The translations under genes and the position numbers were made by a program. The notes beneath the pieces were generated by a model that was given only the letters and a program-made list of their open reading frames with translations, did not search any database and was not told the origin of the DNA. Shown in pieces: positions 4,010 through 8,521 of a stretch of 8,521 bases of DNA. Source of the stretch: Dehalococcoidia bacterium (GTDB taxonomy: Bacteria; Chloroflexota; Dehalococcoidia; E44-bin15). The stretch is taken from NCBI GenBank assembly GCA_023129355.1, contig JAGMCC010000047.1, forward strand, positions 1 to 8,521, in the 5' to 3' direction. The stretch's first letter is position 1; every line of letters starts with the position of its first letter.

Positions 4010-4606
4010 GTGAGTGCACTGAGCGAGCTATACACGGAGATAGACCGTTGTGAGGACTGTGAGCTCTCCAGGCATCGCAGCCGGGTGGTGCCCGGCGAGG
4101 GCTCTGAGGATGCCGACCTCCTCTTCATCGGCGAGGCCCCGGGTTGGTATGAGGACCAGCAGGGGCGTCCCTTCGTGGGGCCGGCGGGGCATTTCCTCGA
4201 TGAGCTGCTTCTCTCCATTGGGCTGAGCCGCGAGGATGTTTACATCGCAAATGTGGTTAAGTGCCGCCCGCCCTCAAATCGTGACCCTCTGCCCTCCGAG
4301 ATGAGGGCTTGCCGAAAGTGGCTCGATCGCCAGATAGAGTTGATCAGGCCCAAGGTGATCGTTACCCTGGGCCGCTACTCGCTGGCTCAATTCCTCCCCG
4401 GCGATGCCATAGGGAAGGTCCACGGCAAAGCGCGAACCAAGGAGGGGATAATCTACTTTGCCATGTATCACCCTGCCGCGGCGCTTCACCAGCAGAGCTT
4501 GCGCCAGGTCATCGCGGAGGATATGCTTAAGATCCCGCCCCTCCTGGCTCAGGCAGCGGAGGTAGTGGCAGAGGAGCCTAAACCGGAGCAGTTATCCATG
4601 TTCTAG
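4010..4606 (+). CDS. udg: Type 4 uracil-DNA glycosylase (iron-sulfur)
   Basis: A 198-residue protein, normal length for family 4 uracil-DNA glycosylases, which remove uracil from DNA to start base-excision repair in the cytoplasm. Motif 1 reads GEAPG (41-45), followed by GRPFVGPAG (52-60). Motif 2 is YHPAAAL (153-159). Four cysteines (C14, C17, C85, C101) match the 4Fe-4S ligand pattern of this family, and the catalytic region includes E42 and N81. The GTG start at 4010 has GGGGGT upstream, within the permease remnant. The extreme C-terminus, QLSMF (194-198), resembles the bacterial sliding-clamp binding motif QL[S/D]LF. The gene lies in a same-strand run with ftsK and accDA and probably shares transcription with the permease. 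Assignment is strong. Confidence 0.93.
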   Translation: MSALSELYTEIDRCEDCELSRHRSRVVPGEGSEDADLLFIGEAPGWYEDQQGRPFVGPAGHFLDELLLSIGLSREDVYIANVVKCRPPSNRDPLPSEMRACRKWLDRQIELIRPKVIVTLGRYSLAQFLPGDAIGKVHGKARTKEGIIYFAMYHPAAALHQQSLRQVIAEDMLKIPPLLAQAAEVVAEEPKPEQLSMF

Positions 4607-4615
4607 AAAGGGACG

Positions 4616-4687
4616 ATGGCAAAGTTTTTCGAACTTTTTACATCTGGAGGGCGTAGTAGAGAATTGTCGCATCTATATCATAGGTAA
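4616..4687 (+). CDS. Possible 23-codon leader peptide before ftsK
   Basis: An ATG at 4616 opens a 23-residue frame beginning MAKFFELF and ending in TAA at 4685-4687. AAAGGGA (4607-4613) lies three bases before it, a close but possible ribosome-binding site. The stop region AGGTAA contains the only ribosome-binding-like AGG for the ftsK ATG at 4693, so translation of this peptide could open or couple to ftsK initiation. It fills most of the 86-base gap between the glycosylase gene and ftsK. The peptide is basic and polar and matches no family I know. Chance is possible at this length. Confidence 0.3.
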   Translation: MAKFFELFTSGGRSRELSHLYHR

Positions 4688-4692
4688 ATAGT

Positions 4693-6990
4693 ATGGTGAA
4701 GGCTAAAAAAGGAAAGAGGACAGCGGTGGGGAGCCCTTCCCGCATCAGGCGCCATTTATTCTCGCGCCCGGTGATGTTGCTACTGCTTCTGATCATCGCG
4801 CTAGCGCTGCTTTTTGCCTTCCAATCTCAAGTGATCTCGGGGCTTAGCACCGCCTGGGAGGCCCTCGTTGAGGCGTTTGGGTGGGGGCTTATCCTGGTTG
4901 CCGTGGTGATGGCCTTTTTGGGCTGGATGATATGGCGGCGGCACGTCCCCGTTTTCCTGCGGAAGTGGTACCGATGGCTTGGCGCTCTGGCCTTGATTGC
5001 GTCGATGTGTGGATTGCTGGCCTTCTTCAAGGCCTCCACTGGAGTGATGAGCGAGGCTACTTTAGGGGGAAGGCTGGGCCTGGAAGTCATCGGCGCGCCA
5101 GATACCCTCGGTGCGCTGAGGCTTGCTGGCGTCGTTTTTGTGTGCGTCATTCTGTTGGCGCCGCGGGGGAGTTGGCGCCTCCTGTCGGGCATTGCCTCTG
5201 CTTTGGCCGATTCCTATCGTCGCTATCCGCTCCATAAGTACCCGGGGCACGCCATACGCTGGCCTGGGGGTTTTTACCAACGTCATCCCCTGCACCGCAC
5301 CCTGATCTCCCGGTTGCAGCGCCCCGCTAGGCCTGCCGCCGCTCCTGCGGCGAGGGTAAGGTATGAACCCCCCAGGGTGGTTGAGCCCGAGGCGACGTCC
5401 GGGGTGGTTGGTGAACCAGTGGAGGCCAAGATAGCCGAAGCCCTTCCTGCTGTAGTTGAGGAAAGGGGCGAAAAGGTTGAAAAATTTGCGGAAGCGGGTG
5501 GGAGGTGGCAGTTGCCCTCCCTCAGCCTCCTGGATCGAACTCCAGAGATAGAGCCTGTTGTAGTGGACACGGAGCGAGGGTCGCGGATCATTGAGGAGGC
5601 CCTGGCGAGCTATGGTGTTGAGGCCAGGGTGGTCCAGGTGAATGTCGGCCCCGCCGTTACCCAGTATGGCGTTGAGCCTGGCTGGGATCGCAAATTCAAG
5701 GAGATAAAGGAAAAGGATAAGGATGGCAATATCAGTGTTCGTCTTGAAGAGGTCTCCAAGACCAGGGTCAAGGTGGAGCGCATCGCCTCCCTGGCCAATG
5801 ATCTGGCATTAGCCCTCGCCGCCCCGTCGATAAAGATCGAGGCCCCAGTGCCGGGGAAGGCGATGGTGGGGATCGAGGTGCCCAATTCAATAGCTGGTGT
5901 GGTCGGCCTCAGAGGCATTATCGAGAGCGTCCCCTTCCACAAGCTCAGGCTCAAGGCCAGGCTTCCCCTGGCCCTGGGCAAGGGGGTCTCAGGGGAGAGC
6001 ATAGTCGCCGATCTGGCCAAGATGCCCCACCTCTTGATCGCCGGTGCCACCGGAAGCGGCAAGAGCGTGTGCATAAAATCGGCGATTATCACCTTTCTGC
6101 TTCATGCCAGCCCGGATGATGTACGCCTCATCCTCATCGATCCCAAGAGGGTGGAGCTGGTGTCCTTTAGCAATATACCCCATCTGGTTACGCCGGTGAT
6201 CGTGGACCGGGAGAAAGCGGTGGCGACATTGAAGTGGCTCAACCGTGAAATGGACCATCGCTACGATAGGCTGGCTGCGGTGGGTGCAAGGGACATCGAA
6301 TCCTACAATAAGAATCCCCGGGTCGAGCAGCCGCTCCCTTACCTTTTGCTCGTCATTGATGAGCTTGCTGACCTGATGGCTACCGCCCCCGATGAGGTGG
6401 AGCGCCTACTGTGCCGCTTAGCCCAACTGGCGCGTGCCACCGGCATTCATCTCATCGTCGCCACCCAGCGCCCCTCGGTGGATGTGGTTACCGGCCTGAT
6501 CAAGGCCAACTTCCCAGCGCGCATCAGCTTTGCGGTGGTCTCCCAGGTGGACTCACGCACCATCCTTGACGTGGGCGGAGCCGAGAAGCTCTTGGGTCGG
6601 GGTGACATGCTCTTTCTGCCCCCCGATGCTCCCAGACCGAAGCGCCTCCAGGGAAGCTTTGTTTCCGAGGCCGAGATGGAGAGGTTGGTAAGCTTCTGGA
6701 TCAGCCAGCAACCTCAGGAGGTCTATGTCTCGCAACTGGCTCAGGAACTGGATCAAGCATCCCCCGGTATCTCCCGTGAGGACGCTCTTCTGGAGAAGGC
6801 AAAGCGCCTCGCCCTGGAGCATCGCAGCATTTCCACCTCTTTCTTGCAGCGGCGATTGGGCATCGGCTATCCCCGGGCGGCGCGGCTCATGGACCTATTG
6901 GAGGAGCAGGGTGTGGTCGCCCCCGGGGAGCCAGGGAAGTCTCGGCAGGTAATTGGGGGGGATGACGAAAGGGAGGTTGATGTAAAATGA
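4693..6990 (+). CDS. ftsK: DNA translocase FtsK/SpoIIIE
   Basis: A 765-residue membrane-anchored ATPase that pumps chromosomal DNA during division and segregation. The N-terminus carries about four membrane helices (roughly 27-45, 60-80, 95-112, 142-157), then a proline- and alanine-rich linker (about 205-270). The alpha/beta motor region starts near 295. Walker A is GATGSGKS (451-458) and Walker B LLLVIDELAD (551-560, with D556 and E557). ATQRPSVDVVTGLIKANFPA (590-609) is the typical FtsK signature. The C-terminal winged-helix gamma domain (about 696-754), which reads orientation sequences, is intact. The VTQYGVEPG strand (323-330) is followed by a charged insert (about 331-355) absent from common FtsKs. 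The stop codon overlaps the accDA start. Start at ATG 4693 with a modest AGG eight bases upstream. Confidence 0.95.
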   Translation: MVKAKKGKRTAVGSPSRIRRHLFSRPVMLLLLLIIALALLFAFQSQVISGLSTAWEALVEAFGWGLILVAVVMAFLGWMIWRRHVPVFLRKWYRWLGALALIASMCGLLAFFKASTGVMSEATLGGRLGLEVIGAPDTLGALRLAGVVFVCVILLAPRGSWRLLSGIASALADSYRRYPLHKYPGHAIRWPGGFYQRHPLHRTLISRLQRPARPAAAPAARVRYEPPRVVEPEATSGVVGEPVEAKIAEALPAVVEERGEKVEKFAEAGGRWQLPSLSLLDRTPEIEPVVVDTERGSRIIEEALASYGVEARVVQVNVGPAVTQYGVEPGWDRKFKEIKEKDKDGNISVRLEEVSKTRVKVERIASLANDLALALAAPSIKIEAPVPGKAMVGIEVPNSIAGVVGLRGIIESVPFHKLRLKARLPLALGKGVSGESIVADLAKMPHLLIAGATGSGKSVCIKSAIITFLLHASPDDVRLILIDPKRVELVSFSNIPHLVTPVIVDREKAVATLKWLNREMDHRYDRLAAVGARDIESYNKNPRVEQPLPYLLLVIDELADLMATAPDEVERLLCRLAQLARATGIHLIVATQRPSVDVVTGLIKANFPARISFAVVSQVDSRTILDVGGAEKLLGRGDMLFLPPDAPRPKRLQGSFVSEAEMERLVSFWISQQPQEVYVSQLAQELDQASPGISREDALLEKAKRLALEHRSISTSFLQRRLGIGYPRAARLMDLLEEQGVVAPGEPGKSRQVIGGDDEREVDVK

Positions 6991-8521
6991 TGAAGGGATT
7001 TTTTGAACGGATTACCAGCCGGCGTAGGGAAGTAGAGGAGAGGGGGATTTTTGATGAAATGGAGAATTGCCTCTATTGCGGCAAGGATCTTTCCTCAGCG
7101 GAGCTCTTTGAGCGCTATCGCATCTGTCCCCACTGCCGATTTCATTATCTTCTCCCCGCCTACGAGCGGATAGAGCTTCTGGCAGATAGCGGCAGCTTCA
7201 TAGAGATAAACCGCTCCCTGGCATCTCTTGACCCCCTTTCCTTCTCCGGGGGGGCCTCCTACAAGAAGAGAGTCTTCGATGCTCAGAAGAGGACCGGGCT
7301 CTCCGAGGCGGTGGTTACCGGCGTTTGCCAGATCGAGGGCACCCTTACCGTCATTGTGGTGCTGGACTTCGGCTTTTTAGGTGGGGGAATGGGTTGCGTT
7401 GTCGGCGAGAAGGTGACTCTAGCATTTGAGCATGCACTCAAGAAGAGGCTCCCGCTGGTGGCGGTGGTCTCCAGTAGCGGGGCCCGGGTGCAGGAAGGGG
7501 TGCTCTCCCTGATGCAGATGGCAAAGACAGCGGCGGCAGCCAAGCAGCTTTATGATGCCGGGCTTCCCTTCATCTCGGTGCTGACCAACCCCACTACGGG
7601 GGAGGTCTATTCCAGCTTCGCCAACCTTGCCGACATTATCATGGCTGAGCCCAATGCCCTCATCGGCTTCGCCCCTTTGAGGTTGGTGCTGGAGACCGAG
7701 GGCAGGGCGCTTCCCCCGGATGCCCACACCGCTGAGTCCCATCTGAAGCATGGGATGATCGACACTATTGTGGAGCGCACCAGGCTACGTGAGCTCCTGG
7801 CCATTCTTCTCGATCTGCTCTCTTCCCAGTATCGCCTAACCCTGAGGAGGAGATTCGGACCCTATCCGCCGATAGTGCCTCAGCGGGAGTCGGCGTGGCA
7901 GAGCGTTCAGTTAGCTCGCCACGAGGAGCGGCCCACCTCCCTGGACTATATTGGCAGGATTACCTCAAGCTTTATTGAGCTTCACGGCGACCGCTGCTAC
8001 GGTGACGATGCCTCCGTGGTATGTGGCTTGGCGGATATCGGTGGGGAGGCGGTGGTGATCATTGGTCAAGAGCGGGGCCATGGTGAGGAGGGGAAGTTGC
8101 GGCGGCCCTACCCCGAGGGCTTCCGCAAGGCGCAGCGGGCGATGAACCTGGCAGCAAAGTTTATGCTCCCGATCATTACCCTTATTGATACCCCGGGGGC
8201 TTATCCCGGGCTGGAGGCTGAGGAAAGGGGGATGGGGAGCGCCATCGCCCAATGCCTGGCACAGATGTCTGACCTGCCCACCCCGATTATAGCTGTTATC
8301 ATTGGTGAAGGGGGCAGCGAGGGGGCGCTGGCTTTCGGGGTTGCCGACCGCATCCTCATGCTGGAGAATGCCATTTTCTCGGTAATCCCACCGGAGAGGG
8401 CTGCCGTCTTGCTCTATCGAGACGCGAGTAGGGCGGAGGAGGTGGCCCCTGCCTTGAGGCTCACCGCTGAGGACTGCAAGGAGCTCGGCGTGGTGGATGT
8501 GCTGGTGCCTGAGCCCAAGGG
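6987..8521 (+). CDS. accDA: Fused acetyl-CoA carboxylase carboxyltransferase, beta-alpha (3' end outside the window)
   Basis: A single frame of at least 511 codons fuses AccD and AccA. These subunits move the carboxyl group from carboxybiotin to acetyl-CoA, making malonyl-CoA for fatty-acid synthesis. The AccD part (about 1-290) has the zinc ribbon C28-x2-C31 and C47-x2-C50, and a CoA-binding core with GGGMGCVVGEK (132-142) and SLMQMAKT. The AccA part starts near 315 with SLDYI, HGDR (333-336), DTPGAYPG (401-408) and EERGMGSAIA. The frame runs off the window close to the expected AccA end. ATG 6987 overlaps the ftsK stop as ATGA, with GGGAGGT (6971-6977) upstream, so coupling is likely. Two glycine-motif changes are seen: SSSGARVQEG at 162-171 (usually SGGARMQEG) and GEGGSEGA at 440-447 (usually GEGGSGGA). 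Assignment is strong. Confidence 0.93.
   Translation, partial: MMKGFFERITSRRREVEERGIFDEMENCLYCGKDLSSAELFERYRICPHCRFHYLLPAYERIELLADSGSFIEINRSLASLDPLSFSGGASYKKRVFDAQKRTGLSEAVVTGVCQIEGTLTVIVVLDFGFLGGGMGCVVGEKVTLAFEHALKKRLPLVAVVSSSGARVQEGVLSLMQMAKTAAAAKQLYDAGLPFISVLTNPTTGEVYSSFANLADIIMAEPNALIGFAPLRLVLETEGRALPPDAHTAESHLKHGMIDTIVERTRLRELLAILLDLLSSQYRLTLRRRFGPYPPIVPQRESAWQSVQLARHEERPTSLDYIGRITSSFIELHGDRCYGDDASVVCGLADIGGEAVVIIGQERGHGEEGKLRRPYPEGFRKAQRAMNLAAKFMLPIITLIDTPGAYPGLEAEERGMGSAIAQCLAQMSDLPTPIIAVIIGEGGSEGALAFGVADRILMLENAIFSVIPPERAAVLLYRDASRAEEVAPALRLTAEDCKELGVVDVLVPEPK

Noticed and set aside
4621..4640. Hairpin AAAGTT-TTTCG-AACTTT followed by T residues as a terminator after the glycosylase gene
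   Set aside because: The stem is only 6 bp with one G-C pair, too weak for an intrinsic terminator, and lies inside the possible leader ORF.
5610..6092. 160-codon minus-strand open frame opposite ftsK
   Set aside because: It lies wholly within the conserved FtsK motor region and has no ribosome-binding site or family match.
7283..8252. Minus-strand frames opposite accDA
   Set aside because: The plus strand encodes continuous, highly conserved AccD and AccA motifs. The minus-strand frames are shadows.

Overview
The window looks like a piece of a Chloroflexota chromosome, most likely a Dehalococcoidia-type lineage. That placement is an inference from three things: carboxyltransferase beta and alpha subunits fused in one reading frame, an FtsK with an extra charged insert in its beta region, and GTCATT-bounded hairpin repeats between genes. 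No marker RNA gene is present to confirm it.

The window has two halves. Positions 1 to about 2,650 are AT-richer and accessory in character. From the left edge this half holds a gene-poor stretch of nearly 800 bases with GTCATT-type miniature repeats; a complete minus-strand TPP riboswitch with its own promoter and terminator but no thiamine gene in view; and a plus-strand terminator with no gene in front of it. Then come a minus-strand NYN-domain (PIN-like) putative nuclease, a candidate small RNA cassette (promoter, hairpin, terminator) between two minus-strand genes, a minus-strand DUF5343-type protein, and a divergent small HicB-like protein.

From about 2,650 to the right end the DNA is GC-richer and all genes read on the plus strand with short or no gaps. 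The order is a TauE/SafE-type permease fused to a response-regulator receiver domain, a decayed second copy of the permease 3' end, a type 4 (iron-sulfur) uracil-DNA glycosylase, a possible 23-codon leader ORF, the FtsK/SpoIIIE DNA translocase, and a fused AccD-AccA carboxyltransferase that runs off the window. ftsK and accDA overlap at ATGA and are probably translationally coupled. The ribosome-binding site of the glycosylase gene lies inside the permease remnant.

Functionally, the right half combines chromosome maintenance (uracil repair, chromosome translocation) with the first step of fatty-acid synthesis, plus an anion or organosulfur permease that may be controlled by phosphorylation. 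No complete novel multi-gene system is evident. The best leads are the permease-receiver fusion with the matching 3' remnant 521 bases downstream, the TPP riboswitch without a nearby gene, the stand-alone promoter-hairpin-terminator cassette, and a clamp-binding-like tail on the glycosylase.
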